Below, one piece after another: positions 25,914 to 34,585 of a stretch of DNA of 64,000 bases. The DNA is from Flavobacteriales bacterium UBA7612 (GTDB taxonomy: Bacteria > Bacteroidota > Bacteroidia > Flavobacteriales > Weeksellaceae), in assembly GCA_002484335.1 (NCBI GenBank), contig DLJQ01000018.1, positions 177,063-241,062 on the forward strand, in the 5' to 3' direction. Made by a program: the position numbers and the translations under genes. The notes under the pieces were generated by a model. It was not told where the DNA came from and searched no databases. It saw only the letters and a list, made by a program, of their open reading frames with translations. How positions within the stretch are numbered: the stretch's first letter is position 1; every line of letters starts with the position of its first letter.

Positions 25914-26990
25914 TTAATCTAAAACTTCCATATCAAAATATAATGTAGCATTTGGTGGAATTACACCACCAGCTCCTTGTGCACCATATCCTAATTGAGA
26001 AGGAATAATTAAAAATACTTTTGTTCCTTTATTAAACATAGTTAAAGCTTCCATCCATCCTTGAATTAACCCTGTAACACCTACAGTAACATCTAATGGT
26101 TGATTTCTATCATAAGAAGAATCTAATTTTTCTCCATCATTCAAACGTAATGAATAATGCACTTTAATAGCATCCCCATGAACAGGCTTTTCACCTTTAC
26201 CCTCTTCAATAATCACGTATTTTAATCCAGAAGGAGTTACTTCAGCTTTTGCTTCTAATTCTTTTTGACGAGCAATTTCAGCATCTTTTTCAGCTTTTTC
26301 TTTTGCTTCTAATTCAGCTTGTTTTTTAGCATGATTTGCTTTTGCATCATCGAAAGCCTTAGCTCCATCATAATTTTTATATTTATCACCTTTACGAGCG
26401 ATTTCAACTTTTTCTATTACTACAGGAACAACAGGTTTGTCATCTCTTGTTTTTTCCACAGCTGCTATAGAATCAACTACATCTAAACCTTCTATAACTT
26501 GTCCAAAAATTGTATGACGATTATCTAACCAAGGGGTAGGCACCTCTGTAATAAAAAATTGAGAACCATTTGTAGCAGGTCCAGAATTTGCCATAGATAA
26601 AACACCTTTTTTATCATGTTTTAAACTTGGATCAAATTCATCTTCGAAATCATAACCAGGACCTCCTGTTCCTCTACCATCAGGATCACCCCCTTGTATC
26701 ATAAAATCTTTAATTACACGGTGAAAAATGATTCCATCATAAAAAGGAACACCTTTAGCTTTAGCTTTATTTTCTTTTTTTCCTTCTGCTAAACCAACAA
26801 AGTTAGCAACAGTCATAGGTGCTTCTTCTTCGTATAATTTGATTGTCATTGCTCCGTGATTTGTCGTCATTTTTGCATACAATCCTTCTTCTAAATTTTT
26901 AAATTCTTCTTTGCTCATCGATTTTGGAATTTTAACGCCACAACTAATTAATGTAGTAATGACTGTTAAGATTAATAATATTTTTTTCAT
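25914..26990 (-). CDS. dual-family immunophilin lipoprotein (cyclophilin + FKBP)
   Basis: Speeds proline isomerisation during folding of envelope proteins. 358 residues with a lipoprotein signal (MKKILLILTVITTLISC, Cys 17). Residues about 37-195 are a cyclophilin (FHRVIKDFMIQGGDPDGRG, NGSQFFIT, LDNRHTIFGQV). A Lys/Glu/Ala-rich coiled coil (about 205-250) leads to a C-terminal FKBP (KPVHGDAIKVHYS, GWMEALTMFNKGTKVFLIIP, GVIPPNATLYFDMEVLD). Such cyclophilin-FKBP fusions have been described from a Flavobacterium, as I recall. It lies 25 bases after gldI and is surely in the same transcript. Confidence 0.92.
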   Translation of the reverse strand: MKKILLILTVITTLISCGVKIPKSMSKEEFKNLEEGLYAKMTTNHGAMTIKLYEEEAPMTVANFVGLAEGKKENKAKAKGVPFYDGIIFHRVIKDFMIQGGDPDGRGTGGPGYDFEDEFDPSLKHDKKGVLSMANSGPATNGSQFFITEVPTPWLDNRHTIFGQVIEGLDVVDSIAAVEKTRDDKPVVPVVIEKVEIARKGDKYKNYDGAKAFDDAKANHAKKQAELEAKEKAEKDAEIARQKELEAKAEVTPSGLKYVIIEEGKGEKPVHGDAIKVHYSLRLNDGEKLDSSYDRNQPLDVTVGVTGLIQGWMEALTMFNKGTKVFLIIPSQLGYGAQGAGGVIPPNATLYFDMEVLD

Positions 26991-27015
26991 TTTATAGGCT
27001 TAAGTATTAATTGTA

Positions 27016-27543
27016 TTAGTGTTTCTTTATTTTTTTTATTTTTAAATCTACAATTATTGGTTCATCAGGAGCAATTTTACTTTGATCTCCATAACCTCCA
27101 TAAGCTAAAAATGAAGGTAATAATAGTTTAGCGCTTTCTCCTTCAGGTATTAATTGTAAAGCAGAATTTACTCCTCTTGTTAAATCTGATTTTCCTATTA
27201 CAACTCTTTGTGTTTTATTATCTTCAAAAGAATAAATGATATTATCTTTTAAATCTGATACTTGATATTCAAATTCAATATAATCACCTGTATTTGCAGT
27301 AGATTCTGTTCTTTTTCCATCATTGGAGATCCAGAAACCAGAACTAGTTTTTACAAATTTTTGATTATTTTTTTTTATATAATTATCAAACCATTGTAAT
27401 TCTTCCTGATGTATTTTTTTTGCTCTTTCTTTAGAACGTTGCATGAAATCATCATTACTATAAGAAACAGGGTATTGAATAACCTTTTGATCACAACTAA
27501 AAATTGTTATTAAAACAAATAAAGTAAAAACTATTTTCTTCAT
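27016..27543 (-). CDS. gldI: GldI-like FKBP lipoprotein
   Basis: A 175-residue lipoprotein (MKKIVFTLFVLITIFSC, Cys 17) with a C-terminal FKBP fold: GDYIEFEYQVSDLKDNIIYS, the core GVNSALQLIPEGESAKLLLP and the end IAPDEPIIVDLKIKKIKK. In Flavobacterium johnsoniae GldI is needed for gliding and stabilises other type IX secretion/gliding proteins. The placement between nrnA and a second isomerase is, to my knowledge, usual in this class. Its ATG directly abuts the nrnA stop codon. Whether this organism glides cannot be read from the window. Confidence 0.82.
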   Translation of the reverse strand: MKKIVFTLFVLITIFSCDQKVIQYPVSYSNDDFMQRSKERAKKIHQEELQWFDNYIKKNNQKFVKTSSGFWISNDGKRTESTANTGDYIEFEYQVSDLKDNIIYSFEDNKTQRVVIGKSDLTRGVNSALQLIPEGESAKLLLPSFLAYGGYGDQSKIAPDEPIIVDLKIKKIKKH

Positions 27544-28569
27544 CTAAATAATAATATTTGTAAGTTGATCTTTATAATCAGGTAAAATACTTTGTAAATA
27601 AGTTATTGTTTCTTCCATATTTAAGTCAGATCTTCCACCTGCAGCATTCATATGTCCTCCTCCATTAAAATGTTTTCTAGAGAATTCATTAACATCAAAA
27701 TCTCCTTTAGAACGTAGAGAAATTTTTATAAAATTATGTTGAGTATCTTCAATAAAAATTATAGAAAAGATATAATTATCAACACTTAATCCATAATTTA
27801 CAAAACCTTCTGTATCTCCTTTCTGAAAACCATTTTTTAACAAATCTTCTCTTGTTAAATACATAAATGCAGTACGATATTCTGATAAAAAAGTTAAATT
27901 ATTAAGTGTTAATGCTAATAATTTCAATCTTCCTTGTGTCTGAGAATCATTAACATAAGATGTTACTTTATCAACTTCTACACCTTTATCTATTAGTTCA
28001 GCAACAATTCTATGAGTATTTGCAGATGTATTTCTAAATCGAAAACCTCCTGTATCAGTCATTATACCGGTATAGATACATTCTGCAATTTCTTTATCAA
28101 TTTTATCAAGATCATTCATTGCTTCAATAAAATTATAAACCATTTGACATGTTGCTGGCATTTCTATATCAGAGTACATATAATCAAATGTATCTGGTTC
28201 TCTATGGTGATCTATTAATATTTTTGGAGATGTGGAACGTTCTACCCAAGCTCCTAAATCATCAATTCTTTTAACAGTATTAAAATCTAAAATAAAAATT
28301 AAATCAGCTTGATGAATTATTGCTTCTGCTACTTTAGGCTTATAATCTGCAATAACAATATCTTTTGCAGATGGCATCCATTTTAAAAATTTTGGAAAAT
28401 CATTTGGAGCAACTACATTACAAAAATGGCCTAATTTTCTTAAGTAATGAAACATTGCTAATGTTGAACCAATTGCATCACCATCAGGATTTTTATGTGG
28501 TAATATTGCAATTTTTTTTGGTGTTGATTTTAAAAGAACTTTTAGTTCCTCGAAATTTGTCATTTGCAT
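27544..28569 (-). CDS. nrnA: DHH/DHHA1 phosphoesterase (NrnA-like nanoRNase/pAp phosphatase)
   Basis: Degrades very short RNA oligomers and/or 3'-phosphoadenosine 5'-phosphate in the cytoplasm. 341 residues: DHH domain with ILPHKNPDGDAIGSTLAMF, FILDFNTVKRIDDLG and the name-giving DHHREPDTFDYM; the C-terminal DHHA1 domain ends with NGGGHMNAAGGRSDL. Start chosen at 28569; a Met two codons downstream is also possible. The -7 element ends 5 bases before the ATG, so the transcript may be leaderless. First gene of nrnA-gldI-immunophilin. Confidence 0.9.
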   Translation of the reverse strand: MQMTNFEELKVLLKSTPKKIAILPHKNPDGDAIGSTLAMFHYLRKLGHFCNVVAPNDFPKFLKWMPSAKDIVIADYKPKVAEAIIHQADLIFILDFNTVKRIDDLGAWVERSTSPKILIDHHREPDTFDYMYSDIEMPATCQMVYNFIEAMNDLDKIDKEIAECIYTGIMTDTGGFRFRNTSANTHRIVAELIDKGVEVDKVTSYVNDSQTQGRLKLLALTLNNLTFLSEYRTAFMYLTREDLLKNGFQKGDTEGFVNYGLSVDNYIFSIIFIEDTQHNFIKISLRSKGDFDVNEFSRKHFNGGGHMNAAGGRSDLNMEETITYLQSILPDYKDQLTNIII

Positions 28570-28574
28570 AGTTG

Positions 28575-28582
28575 CAAATATA
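28575..28582 (-). promoter_or_regulatory. putative nrnA operon promoter, -7 element TATATTTG
   Basis: TATATTTG on the minus strand (CAAATATA on plus), 5 bases upstream of the first ATG; predicts a leaderless or near-leaderless mRNA. Confidence 0.55.
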
Positions 28583-28618
28583 GCAAAACAACTGAAAAAA
28601 TAGAACTTAATACCTAAT

Positions 28619-28656
28619 AAAAAAGTCGTCTATTTTTAAATAAATGACGACTTTTT
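28619..28656 (-). terminator. terminator after the linear-amide hydrolase gene
   Basis: AAAAAGTCGTC and GACGACTTTTT arms around an AT loop, 18 bases past the stop codon. Confidence 0.8.
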
Positions 28657-28673
28657 ATTGAATTTAAATTATT

Positions 28674-29804
28674 TTATTTTGCTAAAGGTATTGAAACAAA
28701 ATCTGTGTTATCTTTGAACTGATCAAATGTGAATTTTTCATAGTTTAAAGATCCATACATTCTTATATAAAATTCAGCACGAGATAAATCAGACAAAACG
28801 GTCCATACTGTAAATTCTGTCATGTATTGATTATTTGCAGATTTTTCTCCTTCTCCACTTGTATCTTTAGTAATATTTTTAGGACGATCAAAATTATTCA
28901 TTATATGACCTAATTCAGCAATTTGTTCATTAGGGTTATCTACAGAATTTGCAAAAGAAGAATAATAAAATGCTCTAATAAAACGTCCTACAGATGTTGA
29001 CGATGATGGTAATGCTGAGGTTGCTATTCCACTATCTGGTTGAATTAAAGTTAAATTACCAATCTTTGAGGCACTAGCGTCTATATTTGATAAATGAGAA
29101 TAATTATTTAAATTTTCCAAATGCCAAGGAAATTCTGGACCATTTGTTAATACACCTGTTGGATTATCATAAACATTAAGATTATTGTTTGAAATCTCAA
29201 TAACAATACTTCCTCCATTTTTATCATAAATAGCAAAATGGAAAGGAGATTTAAGATTACCTAGCATAGATAAACTTTCTGACCAAAAAACTACATTACC
29301 TTTCAAACCTTCTTTTAATTCCTCTATAGTTGAAAAATTAGCCAATGCCCATTCTCCTATATTCATAAAAGGAACTGTTTTACTATAATCTTTAGGGTCT
29401 GGATCTGGTAAGCCAGTATTATGAATCATATTTAAACTAAAAGCTAAGCCAGCTTGATTAATACCTTCTGTAGCTCCTCTAGGATTTTCTTCACTAACAG
29501 GATCAGTAATTGCAATAATTGGATATTTTGCAACATATTTTAAACCAAGACTTTTATCTGGAGCATAATGTTGAAATACATGATCTTTGGGATAATATGT
29601 AAGACTTGAGGTAATTAAATCTGTTGTAAATTCCATTCCTCTTCCATGATATACATTCCCTTTTTTATCTTTTATAATTAGAGATGTACATGCAAAAGGA
29701 ACTACAGGTTTTAAATCTTTTTCAGGAATTTGTTCTATTTCGTTGAAAATAACTTTATTATCTCTTAAATTATTAGACTCAACATTTGATTTTTTTAGTA
29801 TCAT
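28674..29804 (-). CDS. linear amide C-N hydrolase (choloylglycine hydrolase family)
   Basis: An Ntn hydrolase of the bile-salt hydrolase/penicillin acylase family, which cuts non-peptide amide bonds. 376 residues. The likely nucleophile is Cys 39 in PFACTSLIIKDKKGN, followed by the partner Arg 55 in YHGRGMEF, as in the family (Cys ... Arg-x-Met-Asp/Glu). Other supporting blocks: GINQAGLAFSLNMIHNTG, an Asn-rich GVLTNGPEFPWHLENL and FTVWTVLSDL. Family members expose the Cys at a new N-terminus; here that means removal of about 38 residues that do not look like a signal peptide. Substrate unknown; bile salts, acyl-homoserine lactones and N-acyl amides are all possible. Single gene. Confidence 0.85.
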   Translation of the reverse strand: MILKKSNVESNNLRDNKVIFNEIEQIPEKDLKPVVPFACTSLIIKDKKGNVYHGRGMEFTTDLITSSLTYYPKDHVFQHYAPDKSLGLKYVAKYPIIAITDPVSEENPRGATEGINQAGLAFSLNMIHNTGLPDPDPKDYSKTVPFMNIGEWALANFSTIEELKEGLKGNVVFWSESLSMLGNLKSPFHFAIYDKNGGSIVIEISNNNLNVYDNPTGVLTNGPEFPWHLENLNNYSHLSNIDASASKIGNLTLIQPDSGIATSALPSSSTSVGRFIRAFYYSSFANSVDNPNEQIAELGHIMNNFDRPKNITKDTSGEGEKSANNQYMTEFTVWTVLSDLSRAEFYIRMYGSLNYEKFTFDQFKDNTDFVSIPLAK

Positions 29805-29930
29805 TATTTAGGTTATTTGATTTTTTAAAATATTCTACAAATTACACAATGTTTTCATATTAATAATAGTACTAAGAAAATTATTAATCAATTTAAATAA
29901 AGTAGAAAACTTATTCTATCATTTTTTGAA

Positions 29931-29938
29931 TAGATTTG
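29931..29938 (+). promoter_or_regulatory. putative promoter of the DUF1294 gene, -7 element TAGATTTG
   Basis: TAGATTTG fits TAnnTTTG; it lies 22 bases before ATG 29960 and overlaps the longer alternative start at 29936, which argues for the later start. Confidence 0.45.
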
Positions 29939-29959
29939 CATTTAATTAAAGCAAAAAAT

Positions 29960-30226
29960 ATGCTTAAAATGTATTTATATTTATTTATTATAAATTTTAT
30001 ATCTTTTATACTTTTTGGAATAGATAAATATTTAGCAAAGAATAAAAAAAATAGAATTCCAGAAAACACATTATTTCTTTTTTCTTTATTAGGAGGAAGT
30101 TTAGGATCTATTTTATCTATGATAATTTTTCATCATAAAACAAAAAAAACATCATTCAAGTTGAAGATGTTTTTTGTTCTATTAATTCAATTATTAATTG
30201 TTTATTGCTATTTTAATGAATTTTAA
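29960..30226 (+). CDS. DUF1294 family membrane protein
   Basis: An 88-residue protein from ATG 29960, with three hydrophobic segments (about residues 3-20, 40-57 and 69-85). The sequence FGIDKYLAKNKKNRIPENTL, then LFSLLGGSLGSILSMIIFHHKTKK, matches the DUF1294 pattern (D-K-x-A followed by R-x-P-E and GG-x-G). The family's function is unknown; some members sit at the end of cold-shock-domain proteins. Its 3' end overlaps the end of arfB by 4 bases on the other strand. Confidence 0.8.
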   Translation: MLKMYLYLFIINFISFILFGIDKYLAKNKKNRIPENTLFLFSLLGGSLGSILSMIIFHHKTKKTSFKLKMFFVLLIQLLIVYCYFNEF

Positions 30227-30615
30227 AATTTCATTCTACGATTTTCTTTTTTTTCTGCTTGTTGTTTCTTCTGATTTAATCTTTTCTGTTTAGAAGCTTT
30301 AGTTGGTTTAGTTTGCTTCCTTGCTTTCTGTACAAGTAGAGCTTTATCTACTAAATTTAATAGTTTATTTATAGCAGTCATCTTATTGTCTAATTGTGAA
30401 CGAGATTCTTGAGAAGAAACTTGAAGATAACCTTCTGTATTAATTTTATTTTTTAGCTTCTCTAATATTAAATTCTTTTCTTCTTCAGAAAAAAAATGTG
30501 AACTAAGTACATTCCATTTTGCAGTAACCAACGTTTCTACTTTATTCACATTTTGCCCACCTGAACCACTGCTTCTTGCAGTTTTATAAATTACTTCTGA
30601 AGAAAAATTTTTCAT
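30223..30615 (-). CDS. arfB: alternative ribosome-rescue factor (ArfB-like peptidyl-tRNA hydrolase)
   Basis: Releases peptides from ribosomes stalled without a stop codon. 130 residues with the catalytic GGQ (19-21) in ARSSGSGGQNVNKVETLV, as in class I release factors, and a basic C-terminal tail (KARKQTKPTKASKQKRLNQ onward) that would enter the empty mRNA channel. It lacks the codon-recognition domain, which separates it from RF1/RF2. It starts exactly where the MFS gene upstream ends and is probably co-transcribed with it. Confidence 0.9.
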   Translation of the reverse strand: MKNFSSEVIYKTARSSGSGGQNVNKVETLVTAKWNVLSSHFFSEEEKNLILEKLKNKINTEGYLQVSSQESRSQLDNKMTAINKLLNLVDKALLVQKARKQTKPTKASKQKRLNQKKQQAEKKENRRMKF

Positions 30616-31797
30616 TTATTTTTGATTTTTTGTGAAAATTACATGAGATACAAAACACAGAATTGTAAAGACAACTCCAACAGCAATAACGCCATTCCAT
30701 TGAAATTTTTCCCAAGCACTTGCTGCTATATATGTTCCTAAAGAACCACCAATAAAATAACTAGTCATATAAACTGTATTTAATCTATTTGTTGCTGTCG
30801 GATTTAACGCAAATATTTGTGTTTGATTACAAACGTGCATAGATTGTAATCCCAAATCAATTAAAATAACTCCTATTATCAATCCCCAATATGTGAATCC
30901 GAATTGATAAAAGAAACCCCATGCAAATAACATGATAATAATTGAGTAAAATATTATTCTCTTTAGTGATAAATATTTATTTACTTTCCCTACTAATGCA
31001 GCTGCCAGAGCTCCTACAGCTCCTATTAAACCAAATGCTCCTGCAATTCCACTTCCCGCATGAAATGGAGCTTGTTCTAAATGAAAAACTAAAGTAGTCC
31101 AAAATGCACTAAATGCAGCAAAACCTGTTGCTCCTCTAAATGCAGCTAATCTTAGTACAGGTTCATTTTTTATAAGTTGAGTTATAGATTTCATTAAACC
31201 AGAATATGAACCTTTGTAATTAGGTTGTATTTCTGGTAAAAAAATGTAAATTAATATCCAAAGAATAAACATAATGACCGAACCAATTAAATAAACTGCT
31301 CGCCAACCTAAATATTCACCTATAAAACCACTTAATACACGAGATAGTAAAATTCCTACTAATAAACCACTCATAACCATTCCTATTGCTTGAGATTTTT
31401 TAGCAGGATCTGCCAATTCTGAAGCCATTGGAACAAAAATTTGAGGTACTACAGAAGTGAAACCTATTAAAAAACTAAGAGGAAATAACCAAATTAAGGA
31501 TGGTGAAAAATACATTCCTAATAATGATAAAATTATAAAAATAAAATCTATAAGAATTAATTTTTTCCTCTTTAATAAGTCTCCTAAAGGGATGATGAAT
31601 AACAAACCAAAAGCATAACCTATTTGTGTTAACATAGCAATTGTTGATACTTTACTTTCAGGAACTTTAAATTCTTTAGAAATTAAAGATAATAATGGTT
31701 GATTGTAGTAATTATTTGCAACAACTAATCCACTACCAATTATCATTATCCATAAAATGATAGGTGTTAGTTTAGGTTTTGTTATATTATTTTCCAT
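30616..31797 (-). CDS. major facilitator superfamily transporter
   Basis: A 393-residue membrane protein with 12 predicted helices. The opening GSGLVVANNYYNQPLLSLI and the loop-2 motif GDLLKRKKLI are typical of MFS drug:H+ antiporter-like transporters. The substrate cannot be read from sequence. Second in a possible run aldo/keto reductase -> MFS -> arfB with gaps of 8 and 0 bases. Confidence 0.85.
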   Translation of the reverse strand: MENNITKPKLTPIILWIMIIGSGLVVANNYYNQPLLSLISKEFKVPESKVSTIAMLTQIGYAFGLLFIIPLGDLLKRKKLILIDFIFIILSLLGMYFSPSLIWLFPLSFLIGFTSVVPQIFVPMASELADPAKKSQAIGMVMSGLLVGILLSRVLSGFIGEYLGWRAVYLIGSVIMFILWILIYIFLPEIQPNYKGSYSGLMKSITQLIKNEPVLRLAAFRGATGFAAFSAFWTTLVFHLEQAPFHAGSGIAGAFGLIGAVGALAAALVGKVNKYLSLKRIIFYSIIIMLFAWGFFYQFGFTYWGLIIGVILIDLGLQSMHVCNQTQIFALNPTATNRLNTVYMTSYFIGGSLGTYIAASAWEKFQWNGVIAVGVVFTILCFVSHVIFTKNQK

Positions 31798-31805
31798 TTA
31801 TTATA

Positions 31806-32759
31806 TTAATAAGTACTAGCTTCGTTTAAAATTGCTAAATCTTCTTCAGATAAATTTAATTGAACAGCATCAATAAAAGAATCAATATGATTTTCTTTTG
31901 TTGCACTTGCAATTGGTGCTACTACTGTTTGTTGCTTTAATAGCCAAGCTAATGAAATAGCAGAATAAGAAACATTGTACTTTAAAGATAATTGAGATAA
32001 AGCATCCAAAATTTTAAATCCTTTTTCATTTAGGTATTTTTTTACTTTATCTTTTCTTGCACTATTCTCTAAATCTTCTTCTGATTTATATTTTCCAGAT
32101 AAAAATCCACTTGCTAAACTATAATATGGAATTACAGCTAAATTATATTTTTCTGCTACTGGACGTAAAAATTCTTCAAAATGCTGTCTATCATATAAAT
32201 TATATTCTGGTTGTAGAGTTTTGTATGCAGGCAAATTAAACAAAGATGATTTATCCAAAGAACAAATTAATCTTTCTGAAGAAAAATTAGAAGCTCCAAT
32301 AAACCTTACTTTACCTTCTTTTATAATTTGATTATATGCTGATAATGTTTCCTCTACAGGTGTTTTTGTATCGTCATAATGTGTTTGATATAGATCGATG
32401 TAATCTGTTTGTAAACGGATCAAAGATTCATCTATTTCTTTTAAAATATGTGCTTTTGTAGTATTAGGTTTATCTTGTACAAGATTTCTACCTCCTACTT
32501 TTGTTGCTAGAACTATTTTATCTCTTAAATTTCTTTCTTTTAACCATTTTCCAATAATTTTTTCTGACTCAGTTCCTACATTTCCAGAAACCCAATGAGA
32601 ATAATTATTTGACGTATCAATTGTATTGAAACCTCTATCAATAAAAATATCTAAAATTCTAAATGATTCTTCTTCATTTAATGTCCAACCAAAAACATTT
32701 CCTCCGAAAATAATTGGTGCTATCTGTAAATCCGTATTTCCTAATTGTACATTTTCCAT
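31806..32759 (-). CDS. aldo/keto reductase
   Basis: NADPH-dependent (beta/alpha)8 oxidoreductase, 317 residues. The catalytic tetrad is visible: Asp 48 in NTIDTSNNYS, Tyr 53, Lys 87 in LATKVGG and His 127 in DLYQTHYDD. The C-terminal cofactor region is VVAPIASATKENHIDSFIDA. It resembles the YajO/YghZ branch rather than the mammalian AKR1 branch. The real substrate is unknown. It is transcribed into the MFS gene with an 8-base gap. Confidence 0.88.
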   Translation of the reverse strand: MENVQLGNTDLQIAPIIFGGNVFGWTLNEEESFRILDIFIDRGFNTIDTSNNYSHWVSGNVGTESEKIIGKWLKERNLRDKIVLATKVGGRNLVQDKPNTTKAHILKEIDESLIRLQTDYIDLYQTHYDDTKTPVEETLSAYNQIIKEGKVRFIGASNFSSERLICSLDKSSLFNLPAYKTLQPEYNLYDRQHFEEFLRPVAEKYNLAVIPYYSLASGFLSGKYKSEEDLENSARKDKVKKYLNEKGFKILDALSQLSLKYNVSYSAISLAWLLKQQTVVAPIASATKENHIDSFIDAVQLNLSEEDLAILNEASTY

Positions 32760-32770
32760 GATGTAAATAT

Positions 32771-32800
32771 AAAAAAAGCTACTTTTCTAGTAGCTTTTTA
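32771..32800 (-). terminator. terminator after the HMA gene
   Basis: AAAAAGCTAC and GTAGCTTTTT arms, 44 bases past the stop codon of the HMA gene. It sits just before the ATG of the aldo/keto reductase on the same strand, so the two genes are probably transcribed separately. Confidence 0.75.
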
Positions 32801-32843
32801 TTCTAATAAGTTATTACTAAATTTACTGTAGATTTAAAAATTG

Positions 32844-33059
32844 TTATTCTATAGGTTCTATTTCAAAACCAACTTCTTCTATTGTATCAATAATTTTTTC
32901 ATCAGAAAGTTTTGTTTTTATAGTTAATATCTTATTCTCATTTGTTGTATCAACTTGCCAGGAGTCAGTATTTTCAAGTTTATCTAAAAAAGGTTTTACT
33001 TTACTAACACAACCACTACAATTTATATTTGTTTTAAATTTTAATTCTTTTGTTTCCAT
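32844..33059 (-). CDS. heavy-metal-associated (HMA) domain protein
   Basis: A 71-residue single-domain protein with ferredoxin-like fold and the metal motif INCSGCVSKV (CxxC), ending with the beta strand VGFEIEPIE. CopZ-like copper chaperones have this size and pass Cu(I) to CopA-type ATPases; a matching ATPase lies at 12.8 kb, though not adjacent. CSGC instead of the commoner CxHC is a mild oddity. Single gene with its own terminator. Confidence 0.85.
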   Translation of the reverse strand: METKELKFKTNINCSGCVSKVKPFLDKLENTDSWQVDTTNENKILTIKTKLSDEKIIDTIEEVGFEIEPIE

Positions 33060-33201
33060 AATAAATTTGATTTTTGGTTAGGTAAATTTCTGAAATAACC
33101 TATTATAAAACCTTATACAATTCTAATAAATACTTACATTATTTATAGATTTTCAATTAGTTTTACAAAACAAACAAAATATATAACTTCAATACTTAGA
33201 T

Positions 33202-34521
33202 ATGAGTCTAAAGAAAAATCAAAAAATTATCTTGGCCATCAATGAGAAACCAAAATTAGGACAAGGTGTTTTACTTAGTATACAACACCTTTTTGCTATG
33301 TTTGGCGCAACTGTTCTTGTTCCTTCACTAACAGGCATGAGTCCATCTATCGCGCTTATATCAAGCGGAATTGGAACATTGGTTTTTATATTGATTACAA
33401 AAGGTAAAGTTCCATCTTATTTAGGTTCATCATTTGCTTTTATTAATCCTATTATTGTTATGAAAGCTATGGAAGCAAAACCTGATAGTGGTGTAGTTTT
33501 TGGAAGTTTCTTAGTTGGAAGTTTTTTGGTCGGAGTTACTTATTCTTTAGTTGCTTTATTAATTGCAAAAGCCGGTACTAAATGGCTTATGAAATTACTT
33601 CCTCCCATTGTTGTTGGACCTGTAATTATGGTTATAGGATTAGGACTTGCTTCTACTGCAATAAAAATGGTTATGAATAACCCTACGGGAAATTATGATT
33701 TAACATATGTTACAATTGGTTTTGTTACTTTAATCATTACAATTATCACTGCTATATTTAGTCGTGGTTTTTTGAGTGTAATTCCTGTACTAGTTGGTAT
33801 TATTGGTGGGTATTTATTTTCTATAATTATGGGGGTTGTTGATTTAGATCCTGTATTAAATGCAAAATGGTTTTTGATTCCTGAATTTACTCTTCCATTT
33901 ATAGACTATACTCCTTCACTATCATGGTATGTGATATTTCTTATGATTCCTGTTACTATAGTTCCTATCGCGGAACATATTGGTCATCAATTAGTTTTGA
34001 GTAAAGTTGTAGAAAAAGATTTAATAGAAGATCCTGGTTTAGATCGTTCTATGCTTGGAGATGGTGTTGCTACAATGATTGCTGCGTGTTTAGGTGGTCC
34101 TCCAAGTACAACATATGGAGAAAATATTGGAGTTCTAGCTATTACAAGGGCTTTTAGTATTTATGTATTTATTGGTGCAGCATGTTTCGCTATTTTATTT
34201 GGTTTTTGTGGAAAAATTTCAGCTCTATTAACAACTATACCAACTCCAGTAATGGGTGGAGTATCTATCTTATTATTTGGAATCATTGCATCAAGTGGTT
34301 TAAGAATGTTAATCGAAAATAAAGTAGATTTTAAAATAAAACGAAATCTTATTATTTCATCTGTTATTTTAATAATAGGGATTGGTGGAGCAGCAATTCA
34401 TATTGGTGACTTATTTTCTTTAGAAGGAATGGCATTAGCTTCAATCATAGGTGTTATTCTAAACTTAATTCTTCCTGGGAGAGAGTTTGTTTCATTTAAA
34501 GAAATGTTTGATGAAGATTAA
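33202..34521 (+). CDS. NCS2 family uracil/xanthine permease
   Basis: A nucleobase:H+ symporter of 439 residues with about 14 hydrophobic segments. Typical blocks: GVLLSIQHLFAMFGATVLVPSLTG, GSSFAFINPI, VPIAEHIGHQLVLSK (His and Glu near the binding site) and GDGVATMIAACLGGPPSTTYGENIG. The last block, with GGPP and TYGEN, points to the uracil-type (UraA) branch. Stands alone; the toxin-antitoxin pair follows after 64 bases with no terminator that I can see between them. Confidence 0.92.
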   Translation: MSLKKNQKIILAINEKPKLGQGVLLSIQHLFAMFGATVLVPSLTGMSPSIALISSGIGTLVFILITKGKVPSYLGSSFAFINPIIVMKAMEAKPDSGVVFGSFLVGSFLVGVTYSLVALLIAKAGTKWLMKLLPPIVVGPVIMVIGLGLASTAIKMVMNNPTGNYDLTYVTIGFVTLIITIITAIFSRGFLSVIPVLVGIIGGYLFSIIMGVVDLDPVLNAKWFLIPEFTLPFIDYTPSLSWYVIFLMIPVTIVPIAEHIGHQLVLSKVVEKDLIEDPGLDRSMLGDGVATMIAACLGGPPSTTYGENIGVLAITRAFSIYVFIGAACFAILFGFCGKISALLTTIPTPVMGGVSILLFGIIASSGLRMLIENKVDFKIKRNLIISSVILIIGIGGAAIHIGDLFSLEGMALASIIGVILNLILPGREFVSFKEMFDED

Positions 34522-34547
34522 ATATATTTATTTAAAATTTTATAAAG

Positions 34548-34561
34548 CAACAAAAATGTTG
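34548..34561 (+). promoter_or_regulatory. possible operator of the Xre/RES pair
   Basis: CAACAAAAATGTTG: inverted arms CAACA/TGTTG around AAAA, 24 bases before the antitoxin ATG and next to TATATTTA, a near match to the -7 box. Autoregulation by the antitoxin is expected for this family; the site is inferred by eye. Confidence 0.35.
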
Positions 34562-34585
34562 TATATTTAGAACAAAATTACTGCT

